Below, one piece after another: positions 8,298 through 15,271 of a stretch of DNA of 64,000 nt (position 1 is the first letter of the stretch; each line of letters starts with the position of its first letter). Where the stretch lies: NCBI GenBank assembly GCA_002309655.1, contig DBXM01000051.1, positions 11,313-75,312 of the forward strand, written 5' to 3'. A model generated the notes under the pieces. It had not been told where the DNA came from, made no database searches, and saw only the letters and a program-made list of their open reading frames with translations. Position numbers and translations under genes: made by a program. This stretch comes from Mageeibacillus sp. UBA1212 (GTDB lineage: Bacteria; Bacillota; Clostridia; UBA1212).

Positions 8298-8326
8298 ATT
8301 ATACACCTTTTGTGCCGGCAGTTCAA
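8298..8326 (-). promoter_or_regulatory. Sigma-A promoter of the PdaA-like gene
   Basis: On the minus strand TTGAAC (8321-8326), a 17-base spacer and TATAAT (8298-8303) lie about 70 bases ahead of the ATG at 8226. Confidence 0.8.
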
Positions 8327-8345
8327 GTATTTATATATACGCGCA

Positions 8346-8397
8346 AAATAAAGGCGGGCCCTCCGCGCCGCGACAGAAGACGCTCAGGTCCGCCCTT
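8346..8397 (-). terminator. Terminator after ilvE
   Basis: Minus-strand stem AAGGGCGGACC (8387-8397) with GGCCCGCCTT (8351-8360), followed by TTATTTTG, 40 bases past the ilvE stop. The long loop is GC-rich. Confidence 0.65.
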
Positions 8398-8436
8398 CAA
8401 AATTATCCGGTTTCAAGTCCGCCGCGAGGCCTTCCT

Positions 8437-9471
8437 TTAGGCGTTCTCGACCACTTTAACGACCCAGCCCTCGGGCCCCGGAATCCTTCCCATCTGGATG
8501 CCGGTAAGCGTGTCGTAAAGTTTCTGCAGCACGGGTCCCATTTTCTCCATGCCACTCGGGAATTCGATGACGCCGCCGTCGTAGGTGATTTTTCCGACAG
8601 GCGAGATGACGGCGGCCGTTCCGCACAGACCGCACTCCGCGAAGTCCTTCACCTCGGTGAACGGAATCTCGCGCTCCTCCGCCTTCATTCCCAGAATTTC
8701 GCTTGCGACGTAAACGAGCGAGCGCCTTGTGATTGACGGCAGGATCGTGGTGGATTTGGGAGTGACAATCGTTCCGTCCTTCGTGACGAAGATAAAGTTC
8801 GCTCCGCCGGTCTCCTCGACGTGGGTTCTGGTTGCGGCGTCAAGGTACATGTTCTCGTTGAAGCCGAGCTCGTGGGCGTGTTCGATTGCGTAAAGACTCA
8901 TCGCGTAGTTGAGGCCCGCTTTCACGTGGCCGGTTCCGTGAGGCGCAGCGCGGTCGAAGTCGCTGACCATCAGGCTGACGGGTTTCGCGCCGCCTTTAAA
9001 ATACGGTCCGACCGGAGAGACGAAAATTCTGAACTCGTACTCGACGGCGGGTTTGACGCCGAGTACGGGACTTGTTGCAAAAAGAACGGGTCTCACGTAA
9101 AGCGTAGCGCCCGAGCCGTAAGGCGGCACGTAGTCGGCGTTCGCTTTGATGACTTCTTTAACAGCCTCAATGAAGCGGTCCTCCGGGAATACGGGAATGC
9201 AGAGCCTTCTGGCGCTCTCGGCAATTCTCGCGGCGTTCAGGTCGGGCCTGAAGCAGACGATGTCGCCCTTCTCGGTCCGGTAGGCCTTAAGGCCCTCGAA
9301 ACACGTCTGAGCGTACTGAATGACGCCGGCTGACTCGTTGATTACGACGTTCGGGTCGCCGGACATTCTACCCTCGTCCCACTTGCCGTCTTTGTATTCG
9401 GAGACAAACCTGAAAGGCGTTGTTCTGTACTGAAATCCGATGTTCGGCCAATCCATTTCAACTGTTGACAT
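8437..9471 (-). CDS. ilvE: Branched-chain amino acid aminotransferase
   Basis: A 344-residue fold-type IV PLP enzyme of the bacterial/eukaryotic BCAT-II group, which transaminates leucine, isoleucine and valine with 2-oxoglutarate in the cytoplasm. The PLP lysine is K184 in GTGHVKAGLNYA. Other family signatures are QTCFEGLKAYR (56-65), ETGGANFIFV and PSITRRSL. Length is normal for the group. ATG at 9471 has GGGAG nine bases upstream. It stands alone behind its own promoter (9559-9587) and an intervening hairpin plus T-tract (9496-9526), so expression is probably set by premature termination in the leader. No other branched-chain biosynthesis genes are adjacent. Confidence 0.95.
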   Translation of the reverse strand: MSTVEMDWPNIGFQYRTTPFRFVSEYKDGKWDEGRMSGDPNVVINESAGVIQYAQTCFEGLKAYRTEKGDIVCFRPDLNAARIAESARRLCIPVFPEDRFIEAVKEVIKANADYVPPYGSGATLYVRPVLFATSPVLGVKPAVEYEFRIFVSPVGPYFKGGAKPVSLMVSDFDRAAPHGTGHVKAGLNYAMSLYAIEHAHELGFNENMYLDAATRTHVEETGGANFIFVTKDGTIVTPKSTTILPSITRRSLVYVASEILGMKAEEREIPFTEVKDFAECGLCGTAAVISPVGKITYDGGVIEFPSGMEKMGPVLQKLYDTLTGIQMGRIPGPEGWVVKVVENA

Positions 9472-9495
9472 AATGTTTCACTCCCTGCTTTGCTT

Positions 9496-9526
9496 AAAAA
9501 ATCAAAGCCCCGGGCTGCCCCGGGGC
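9496..9526 (-). terminator. Attenuator-like terminator in the ilvE leader
   Basis: On the minus strand, GCCCCGG (9520-9526) pairs with CCGGGGC (9507-9513), followed by TTTGATTTTTT. It lies between the promoter at 9559-9587 and the ilvE ribosome site. A second stem, AAGCGG/CCGCTT (9534-9554), precedes it. No leader peptide with a run of Leu/Ile/Val codons and no T-box specifier was found. Confidence 0.65.
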
Positions 9527-9558
9527 GTCCGTGAAGCGGTACTTACCGCCGCTTCTTT

Positions 9559-9587
9559 ATTCTAACACTCATTTGCGGCCGTGTCAA
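9559..9587 (-). promoter_or_regulatory. Sigma-A promoter of ilvE
   Basis: Perfect TTGACA (9582-9587), 17-base spacer, TAGAAT (9559-9564) on the minus strand. Transcription should start near 9551, leaving a leader of about 80 bases that contains the terminator at 9496-9526. Confidence 0.85.
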
Positions 9588-9627
9588 CGGCAAGAGTTTG
9601 CTGAAAGCGCTTTCGGCGGACCGCCTT

Positions 9628-10329
9628 TCAGGAATTCTTCCCGTCTTTCCCGTCCGCTTCTTCGTTCTTCTTTCCCGCGTTCTTGAAGCTGAGCTTCGAC
9701 TCCTTCCCCGTGAAGAGGCGGACCAGGTTCGAGCGGTGCCGCACAATCAGCAGCACGACAAGAATTATGCAGACAAAGAAGAACACCGTAAGCCCCTTCG
9801 TGTTCTCCGCCCAGCCGCCAAGGAACCACACCGGCACCGGGAACGCCAGCGCCGCCAGCACTGAGCCCAGCGAAACGTAGCGCGTGATCAGGACCACAAT
9901 AATGAACACGCCGAGTGCGATTAAGGCCGGAACCGGCGCCAGGAAAAGCATCACCGAGAACGAAACCAGAACGCCCTTCCCGCCTTTGAAGCCGAAATAC
10001 ACGGGCCAGTTGTGACCTGCAACGCAGCCGAGCGCCGCCGCGAGCATCGAATAGAGCCCCAGAAAGTGGTCGCGGCAGGCAACGTAAACGATCAGGCAAG
10101 GAATAAGGCAGGAGACGATTCCTTTTAAGAAGTCGAGCACGAGGGTCAGCGCCGCCGCCTTTTTGCCGAAGGTGCGGAGCATGTTCGTGGTGCCCGCGTT
10201 CCCGCTGCCGAATTCGCGAACGTCCTTCCCGTAGAACGCCTTTGACACGATCACGCCGGCGTTCAGGCTTCCGATCAGGTAGCCCGCCAGCGCAAACGCG
10301 GATATTACAAGATACTGGACGAATGTCAT
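9628..10329 (-). CDS. plsY: Glycerol-3-phosphate acyltransferase PlsY
   Basis: A 233-residue integral membrane acyltransferase that uses acyl-phosphate to acylate glycerol-3-phosphate at position 1, the first step of phospholipid synthesis. Several membrane helices are visible, with the three cytoplasmic family motifs: GSGNAGTTN (about 41-49), GHNWPVYFGFKGGKG and RHRSNLVRLFTGKE. The C-terminal tail is extended by about 25 charged residues (KKNEEADGKDGKNS). ATG at 10329 has GGAGG eight bases upstream. It follows der by 16 bases and so belongs to the DUF512-der-plsY operon, an arrangement common in Bacillota. Confidence 0.95.
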   Translation of the reverse strand: MTFVQYLVISAFALAGYLIGSLNAGVIVSKAFYGKDVREFGSGNAGTTNMLRTFGKKAAALTLVLDFLKGIVSCLIPCLIVYVACRDHFLGLYSMLAAALGCVAGHNWPVYFGFKGGKGVLVSFSVMLFLAPVPALIALGVFIIVVLITRYVSLGSVLAALAFPVPVWFLGGWAENTKGLTVFFFVCIILVVLLIVRHRSNLVRLFTGKESKLSFKNAGKKNEEADGKDGKNS

Positions 10330-10345
10330 TTAATAAGCCTCCGTT

Positions 10346-11692
10346 TCAGTAAACGTTCTCCTCCGCCGCCTGCTTTTCGCTCTTCTCGCGGAGCTTGAAC
10401 ACGATCGGCGTTCCATCGAAGCCGAAGTTTTTGCGGATGCGGTTCTCGATGTAGCGCAGGTAGGAAAAATGGAAAAGCTTTACGCTGTTGCAGAACACCG
10501 CGAACGTGGGCGGGGCCACCGCGACCTGGGTCATGTAGTAGATTTTCAGGCGTCTGCCCTTGTCGGAGGGCGGCTGTACCACCGCCACCGCCTCATTGAG
10601 AACGTCGTTCAGCATTCCAGTCGAGACGCGCTTTCTGCTCTCGTTGTACACGTTGACAACGGTCTCGAAAAGGTCGTTGACCCGCTTTCCGGTCAAAGCG
10701 GAAATGAAAACTATCGGCGCAAACATCATAAAATTGAAGCTGTTCAGCACGCCTTCGCGGTACTTTTCGAGGGTTCCGGTCTCTTTTTCGATAAGGTCCC
10801 ACTTGTTGACGGCGACCACAAGCCCCCTGCCCTTGTCGTTGGCGTAGCCCGCGATCTTGGTGTCCTGTTCGGTCACTCCGTCCACCGCGTCAACAACGAT
10901 AACGCACACGTCGCACCTGTCGACCGCGTCCAGCGCCCGCATGATGCTGTAGCGTTCCACGTCGTCGTTGACCTTGCCGCGCTTGCGCATTCCGGCCGTG
11001 TCGATAAAGCAGAATTTCCTGCCTTTGATCTTGACGTAGGTGTCTATAGCGTCGCGGGTGGTTCCCGAAATATCGCTGACGATAACGCGGTCCTCGCCCA
11101 GAATCTTGTTGATAAGTGAAGATTTGCCGGCGTTCGGCTTTCCGATGACCGCCACTTTGATTACGTCCGCGTCGTCCTCTTCGTCCCGGTGTTCGGGAAG
11201 GTAGTCGTAAACCGCGTCAAGCAGTTCGCCGATTCCGAGGCCGTGGGCCGCCGAAACCGTGCAGAGATCGCCGATGCCCAGGTTGTAGAAGTCGTACGCC
11301 TCCGCGGGCGTCTCGCCGATCGTGTCGACCTTGTTCACGCAGAGGATCACGGGCTTTCCGGTCTTTGTCAGCACCGCCGCGATTTCCTCGTCCGCGGACG
11401 TGATCCCGTCCTTGAAGTCGACCATGAACACGACGACGTCCGCCATTCTGATAGCGGTCTCCGCCTGCCTGCGCATCTCGGAGGGAATGATCTCGTCCGA
11501 AGCGGGTTCGATGCCGCCGGTGTCAACGAGCGAGAACCGCCTTCCGCGCCACTCCGCGTCCGCGATTATTCTGTCGCGCGTGACTCCCGGAGTGTCCTCG
11601 ACGATTGAAATTCTCTTTCCGCATATATAATTAAAGAGCGAAGATTTGCCGACGTTCGGCCGGCCCACTATCGCCACCACTGGTTTTCCCAT
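10346..11692 (-). CDS. der: Ribosome biogenesis GTPase Der (EngA)
   Basis: A 448-residue GTPase with two tandem G domains and a C-terminal KH-like domain, needed for 50S subunit assembly. First P-loop GRPNVGKSS (10-18), then DTPGVTRDR and NKVD. The second P-loop is GKPNAGKSS with DTAGMRKRGK and NKWDLIEK. The tail PPTFAVFCN...FHFSYLRYIENRIRKNFGFDGTPI is the KH-like part. I take ATG 11692 as the start, with GAGAG about nine bases upstream. An in-frame GTG two codons earlier (11698) has no room for a ribosome site. It lies between the DUF512 gene and plsY. Confidence 0.96.
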   Translation of the reverse strand: MGKPVVAIVGRPNVGKSSLFNYICGKRISIVEDTPGVTRDRIIADAEWRGRRFSLVDTGGIEPASDEIIPSEMRRQAETAIRMADVVVFMVDFKDGITSADEEIAAVLTKTGKPVILCVNKVDTIGETPAEAYDFYNLGIGDLCTVSAAHGLGIGELLDAVYDYLPEHRDEEDDADVIKVAVIGKPNAGKSSLINKILGEDRVIVSDISGTTRDAIDTYVKIKGRKFCFIDTAGMRKRGKVNDDVERYSIMRALDAVDRCDVCVIVVDAVDGVTEQDTKIAGYANDKGRGLVVAVNKWDLIEKETGTLEKYREGVLNSFNFMMFAPIVFISALTGKRVNDLFETVVNVYNESRKRVSTGMLNDVLNEAVAVVQPPSDKGRRLKIYYMTQVAVAPPTFAVFCNSVKLFHFSYLRYIENRIRKNFGFDGTPIVFKLREKSEKQAAEENVY

Positions 11693-11730
11693 TTTCACTC
11701 ACTCTCTTTCCGCGCCGCCGCTTTACTTTT

Positions 11731-13098
11731 TCAGCCGAACAGCAGCGCCTCGACGAAATCCGCGCCGGTCTTCCCGACCGCGACTATTCTCGCGCCGAGT
11801 TCCTTTTCCGCCTCGTCAACGGTAATGTCGTCGAGGAAGACCCGCTCGCCCGCCTTGAGCATGTTGACCGTTATCAGCACGCGGTCTCCCTTTTTGACGC
11901 CGGACTCCTTAAGTTGATCTATAAGGTCACGGCCGGTGATAAGGCCCGAAACCGTCACGTTGCTGCCGAAAAAGTCGTTTCTGATCGCCTTGACCTTAAA
12001 ATCCGGCTTTTTGCCGCACGTGCGCGCGAAGTCCGCGACTTTTTCCGCGACCTCTTTAAGCTTTCTGTAGGCGATCTCGCCTGTCGCGAGCGTTCCCTCA
12101 AGGCGCCTCCTTTTAAAGAAGAGCCTGCGCCGCAGCTTTTTCGCCGCCTCGCGGTCTTCGAGCACCTCGCTAACCTCCGATTCCAGAAGCCTCAGCATGC
12201 CCACGCCGTCCTCAAGCGACGGAAAGCCGTCGTATTCGTCCTCGCCCGGCAGCGGCAGCCCCGCCTTCACGTAAAACTCGTCGGACGCGTACACGAACGA
12301 ATTCCCGCGCATGATACGCGCCATTTGCCTGTAGTCCTCGATCAGCCTGACCGTCTCCAGCGCCTCTTTTTCGGTGAACGGCCTGAGCGGGCAAAGCCCC
12401 TCGCGGTACCTTGTGAGACCGACCGGAACCACCGAAACCGAGTTGAAATTCTCCGGAAGCGCCAGCAGCGAATCGAGCGTGAACTTCAGCTCCGCGCCGT
12501 CGTTCCAGCCGGGAACGAGCACTATCTGGCCGTTCACGGTGATTCCCGCGTCGAGAAGCACCTTCAGTTTTTCCGCGATGTCGCCCGCGCCTCTGTGACC
12601 CAGCATTCTGACCCGCAGCTCCGGGTTCATCGTGTGGATCGACACGTTCACCGGCGAAATGTGGTAGCCCGCGAGCCGTTTCAGTTCCTGCATCGTGCAG
12701 TTCGTCAGCGTGACATAGCTGCCGGTCAGGAACGAGAGCCTCAGGTCGTCGTCTTTAAAATAGAGCGTGTCCCGCATTCCCGGCGGCATCTGGTCGATGA
12801 AGCAGAAAATGCACGAATTCGCGCAGTGCCGGTCCTTCGCCAGCATCGGGTTCTCGAACTCGATTCCCGCGTCCTCGTACTCCTCTTTTTCAAGAACCGC
12901 CGTGAACTCCGTGCCGTCCGGCCTCACCGCCGTCACCTCGGGGTTCGCGTCGGCAATGTAGTACCTGTAGTCGAAAATGTCCACAAGCTCATGTCCGGAA
13001 ACGGCCGCCACCGCGTCGCCGGCTTTTAATCCCGCACGCTCCGCGGGACTTCCCGGGTCGACGCTTTTTATGATTTTTTCTTTAAGCTCATAATGCAT
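11731..13098 (-). CDS. DUF512 family PDZ/radical-SAM-like Fe-S protein
   Basis: A 455-residue protein of the DUF512 family, whose biochemical role is not established. It begins with a PDZ-like module (SVDPGSPAERAGLKAGDAV, about 12-30), followed by a radical-SAM-like barrel with HCANSCIFCFIDQMP (C92, C96, C99; CxxxCxxC) and the C-terminal DUF512 region (GITVNGQIVLVPGWNDG, TGRDLIDQL). The family is commonly found immediately upstream of der in Bacillota, as here (38 bases). ATG at 13098 has GGGGGA upstream. A role in ribosome assembly or tRNA modification has been guessed from context only; I do not assign one. Confidence 0.88.
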   Translation of the reverse strand: MHYELKEKIIKSVDPGSPAERAGLKAGDAVAAVSGHELVDIFDYRYYIADANPEVTAVRPDGTEFTAVLEKEEYEDAGIEFENPMLAKDRHCANSCIFCFIDQMPPGMRDTLYFKDDDLRLSFLTGSYVTLTNCTMQELKRLAGYHISPVNVSIHTMNPELRVRMLGHRGAGDIAEKLKVLLDAGITVNGQIVLVPGWNDGAELKFTLDSLLALPENFNSVSVVPVGLTRYREGLCPLRPFTEKEALETVRLIEDYRQMARIMRGNSFVYASDEFYVKAGLPLPGEDEYDGFPSLEDGVGMLRLLESEVSEVLEDREAAKKLRRRLFFKRRRLEGTLATGEIAYRKLKEVAEKVADFARTCGKKPDFKVKAIRNDFFGSNVTVSGLITGRDLIDQLKESGVKKGDRVLITVNMLKAGERVFLDDITVDEAEKELGARIVAVGKTGADFVEALLFG

Positions 13099-13177
13099 GG
13101 CCGTCCCCCGGCGACAATTCCCGCCCGCGCTTTTCCGTCAATCAACTTTGACGGCCGGACCCCGCAAGGCAAAAAAC

Positions 13178-13247
13178 ACTAAAAAAAATACTGTCTTACA
13201 CCCACAAGGCACATCGTTTTCGTCTCTGTGCCGCGGTCAAAGGCAGT
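13178..13247 (-). ncRNA. Possible small RNA with terminal T-tract
   Basis: In the 260-base gap between rpmF and the DUF512 gene the minus strand can fold as an outer stem ACTGCCTT/AAGACAGT (one mismatch) enclosing GGCACA/TGTGCC, ending in ATTTTTTTTAG. A weak promoter-like TTGTCA (13273-13278), 19 bases, TTTATT (13248-13253) lies just ahead. It could be a short independent RNA or a second terminator. No known riboswitch consensus was recognised. Confidence 0.3.
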
Positions 13248-13316
13248 AATAAAACCTGAAGCGGATAAAAACTGACAATTCCGGAGCCGACCCCGGGAAC
13301 GAAACGCCCGTTACTC

Positions 13317-13350
13317 AAAAACAGCTGTCAATAAAATCAACAGCTGTTTT
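13317..13350 (-). terminator. Terminator after rpmF
   Basis: Minus-strand AAAACAGCTGT (13340-13350) pairs perfectly with ACAGCTGTTTT (13317-13327), ending in TTTTTG, 12 bases after the rpmF stop. Confidence 0.85.
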
Positions 13351-13361
13351 AAGAGACGGAA

Positions 13362-13544
13362 TCATTCCTCTGCCATCTTGATAACCTCACGGCCCTTGTA
13401 GTAACCGCAGGAACCGCACACGGAATGCGCGAGTTTAAGATTATGGCACTGCGGGCATTTCACAAGGCTCGGCGCCTCCAGCTTCCAGTTAGCTCTTCTG
13501 GAACGACTTCTTGCCTTAGACCATCTTCTCTTCGGACAAATCAT
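13362..13544 (-). CDS. rpmF: 50S ribosomal protein L32
   Basis: A 60-residue zinc-ribbon L32 of the large ribosomal subunit. The ribbon cysteines are C30, C33, C43 and C46 (CPQC...CGSC), and RRANWKLEAPSLVKCPQCHNLKLAHSVC is the classic family core. The first residues, MICPKRRWSK, differ slightly from the usual MAVPKRKTSK. ATG 13544 is preceded by an ideal AGGAGGTG. It has its own promoter (13639-13667) and terminator. In many Bacillota a YceD/DUF177 gene precedes rpmF; there is none here. Confidence 0.96.
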   Translation of the reverse strand: MICPKRRWSKARSRSRRANWKLEAPSLVKCPQCHNLKLAHSVCGSCGYYKGREVIKMAEE

Positions 13545-13638
13545 TTTTCACACCTCCTGCTGTAAAAGCTGATTTTTTCAGTTTCGCGTGCTTCTTCAGA
13601 AGCGTCGCAAAACGCTATCTTCAAAACAGACGGATGTT

Positions 13639-13667
13639 ATTATAACTCTATTGCGGACCCAAGTCAA
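13639..13667 (-). promoter_or_regulatory. Sigma-A promoter of rpmF
   Basis: TTGACT (13662-13667), 17-base spacer, TATAAT (13639-13644) on the minus strand, about 95 bases ahead of the ATG. Confidence 0.88.
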
Positions 13668-13737
13668 CAAGTTTTTTACGAAAAATCGAGAAAATCCGTA
13701 AAAATCGCAAAATAACGCCGCAAAAAACCGCAGGACA

Positions 13738-13770
13738 GCCGGCGCGCGGCAAATATTAGCGCGCGCCGGC
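13738..13770 (-). terminator. GC-rich hairpin after the three-repeat lipoprotein gene
   Basis: An 11-bp perfect stem (13738-13748 with 13760-13770) with an 11-base AT-rich loop lies 47 bases past the lipoprotein stop. T-tracts on the minus side are delayed (a TTTTTT occurs about 15 bases on), so it is a probable rather than textbook terminator. Confidence 0.6.
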
Positions 13771-13816
13771 CTTCCCTTTTTAATCATCCATTAAAACCGG
13801 TAACAGGGTTAAAGCA

Positions 13817-15124
13817 TCACCCGTTGAAAGGCATTCCCGGCGACGTGTGGTGGTAGAACGTCTCGATCTCGTAGTTGAAGGGATGCGTCGCCTTGGCGGT
13901 GGGCTTGGTGCTCGGCTGCTCGGTGAAGGTCATATTGTAGTCGTACGCGGCCCAGCCGTCGTTCTCGTCGTTGGCGGCGACTGCGTTGATCGCGATCGTC
14001 AGATAGTAGGTCTGACCGTCGGTGGAGGCGTATTTGATCTTTCCTGCCGGGAACGGTCCGCCCGCGTTCCAGATTGCGAACGACATGTTGCCCTCGGGCG
14101 ACACGTAGAAGAACTTGCCGTCCATGTCGGTCCAGTAGCCCTGGTACTGCTCTACGAAATCAGAGATGATCATGTCGTTGAAGAACTCGGGATAGCCGGG
14201 CTGGGAGTGGCGGTAGAACTTGGTGATGCCAACCTCGAACGGATGGTTCGCGAGCGCCGCGTCGGGATTCGACTGAATGTCCTCGAACGAGAGGTAGAAC
14301 GTGTAAGCCGACCAGCCGCTGTTCTCGTCGTTGGGAGCGACGGCGGAAATGTCGACGGTCACGTTGTACTGGTCGCCGGACTTGTAAACGTTGGAGATCT
14401 TGCCGCCCGGGAACGGTCCGCCCGCATTCCAGATCGCGAAGAAAACGCTTCCCTTGTCGGTGATCTGGAAGAAGTTGCCGTCGATAGCGGTCCAGTAGCC
14501 CGCGTATTTGGAGACGAAATCGGCGATAGCGCGCTCGGTGAAGAACGACGGGAACGCGGCCTCAGTGTGGTTGTAATACCTTCTCTGAACCGTCTCGCCG
14601 GGAATCGTGCAGTCGATCGAGCGGGGATTGGTGTGCGCGTTGTCGATGACCGAGAAAGTATATTCCTTCTTCTCGGAGCCGTCCGTGGAAACCAGGCAGG
14701 TCAGGAAGTAGAGTCCGTCGCCCGCCTTGGCGACCTTTGTGACCTCACCTGCCGGGAACGGTCCTCCCGCGTTCCAGATCGCGAACATCGCGTAGTACTT
14801 GCCGCCCTCCTCGGAGAACGTAATGAACTTTCCGTCTTCCTCGGTCCAGTAGCCCTTGTGGTTGTCGAAAAATTCCTTCATATAGTCGGGCTCGGGCGTC
14901 TCGGTGACCGGAGGTTCGGTCGGAGGAGCGGACGGAGGCGGCGAAATTTGAGGAGTCTGGTTTGCCGCAGGGTCTTCAGTGGCCTCGGGTGCGCCGGTCG
15001 AGTTCTGGGAAGAAGGCGTTTCCGAAGGCGCTTGAGTGGAAAAATCGAAAAGCGACGAGAGATCGCAAGCCGTGAACATGAACGTCACTGCGATAAGCGT
15101 CAGAATTGCAATCAGTTTTTTCAT
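13817..15124 (-). CDS. Lipoprotein with three tandem IWNAGGPFP repeats
   Basis: A 435-residue lipoprotein: signal peptide with lipobox FTAC (Cys about 20), a Ser/Thr/Pro/Glu linker, then three homologous units of about 110 residues. Each unit begins with a helix-like DYMKEFF / IADFVSK / ISDFVEQ segment, then GYWT..DG.F, then FAIWNAGGPFP.G(K/E)(I/V), and ends in FYRH/YYNH/FYHH. I know no named family for this repeat. The WNAGGPFP turn with nearby aromatics suggests a beta-rich binding module exposed outside the membrane, which is inference. It has its own promoter (15211-15239) and is monocistronic. Confidence 0.75.
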   Translation of the reverse strand: MKKLIAILTLIAVTFMFTACDLSSLFDFSTQAPSETPSSQNSTGAPEATEDPAANQTPQISPPPSAPPTEPPVTETPEPDYMKEFFDNHKGYWTEEDGKFITFSEEGGKYYAMFAIWNAGGPFPAGEVTKVAKAGDGLYFLTCLVSTDGSEKKEYTFSVIDNAHTNPRSIDCTIPGETVQRRYYNHTEAAFPSFFTERAIADFVSKYAGYWTAIDGNFFQITDKGSVFFAIWNAGGPFPGGKISNVYKSGDQYNVTVDISAVAPNDENSGWSAYTFYLSFEDIQSNPDAALANHPFEVGITKFYRHSQPGYPEFFNDMIISDFVEQYQGYWTDMDGKFFYVSPEGNMSFAIWNAGGPFPAGKIKYASTDGQTYYLTIAINAVAANDENDGWAAYDYNMTFTEQPSTKPTAKATHPFNYEIETFYHHTSPGMPFNG

Positions 15125-15210
15125 TTCAATTTCCTTTCCGTTACAATCTAAATCTATTAAAACCGTTTCATAAAGAAACCTGTAAAGCGTCTAAACCCGT
15201 TATCAATTGT

Positions 15211-15239
15211 TTTATACCACTTTTTCGCGCGTTTGTAAA
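15211..15239 (-). promoter_or_regulatory. Sigma-A promoter of the three-repeat lipoprotein
   Basis: TTTACA (15234-15239), 17-base spacer, TATAAA (15211-15216) on the minus strand, about 85 bases ahead of the ATG at 15124. Confidence 0.72.
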
Positions 15240-15271
15240 GGCAAACCATGCTAACGGTGCTTTACGGTGCT

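Noticed and set aside
9496..9587. A T-box or leucine leader peptide in front of ilvE
   Set aside because: No T-box bulge, no specifier loop and no leader frame rich in Leu/Ile/Val codons were found.
11914..13029. A 371-residue plus-strand open frame
   Set aside because: It shadows the DUF512 gene, whose Fe-S and PDZ motifs are clear on the minus strand.
13847..15151. A 434-residue plus-strand open frame opposite the three-repeat lipoprotein
   Set aside because: The minus frame has a lipobox and three coherent protein repeats; the plus frame is a low-complexity Val/Arg/Gly shadow.
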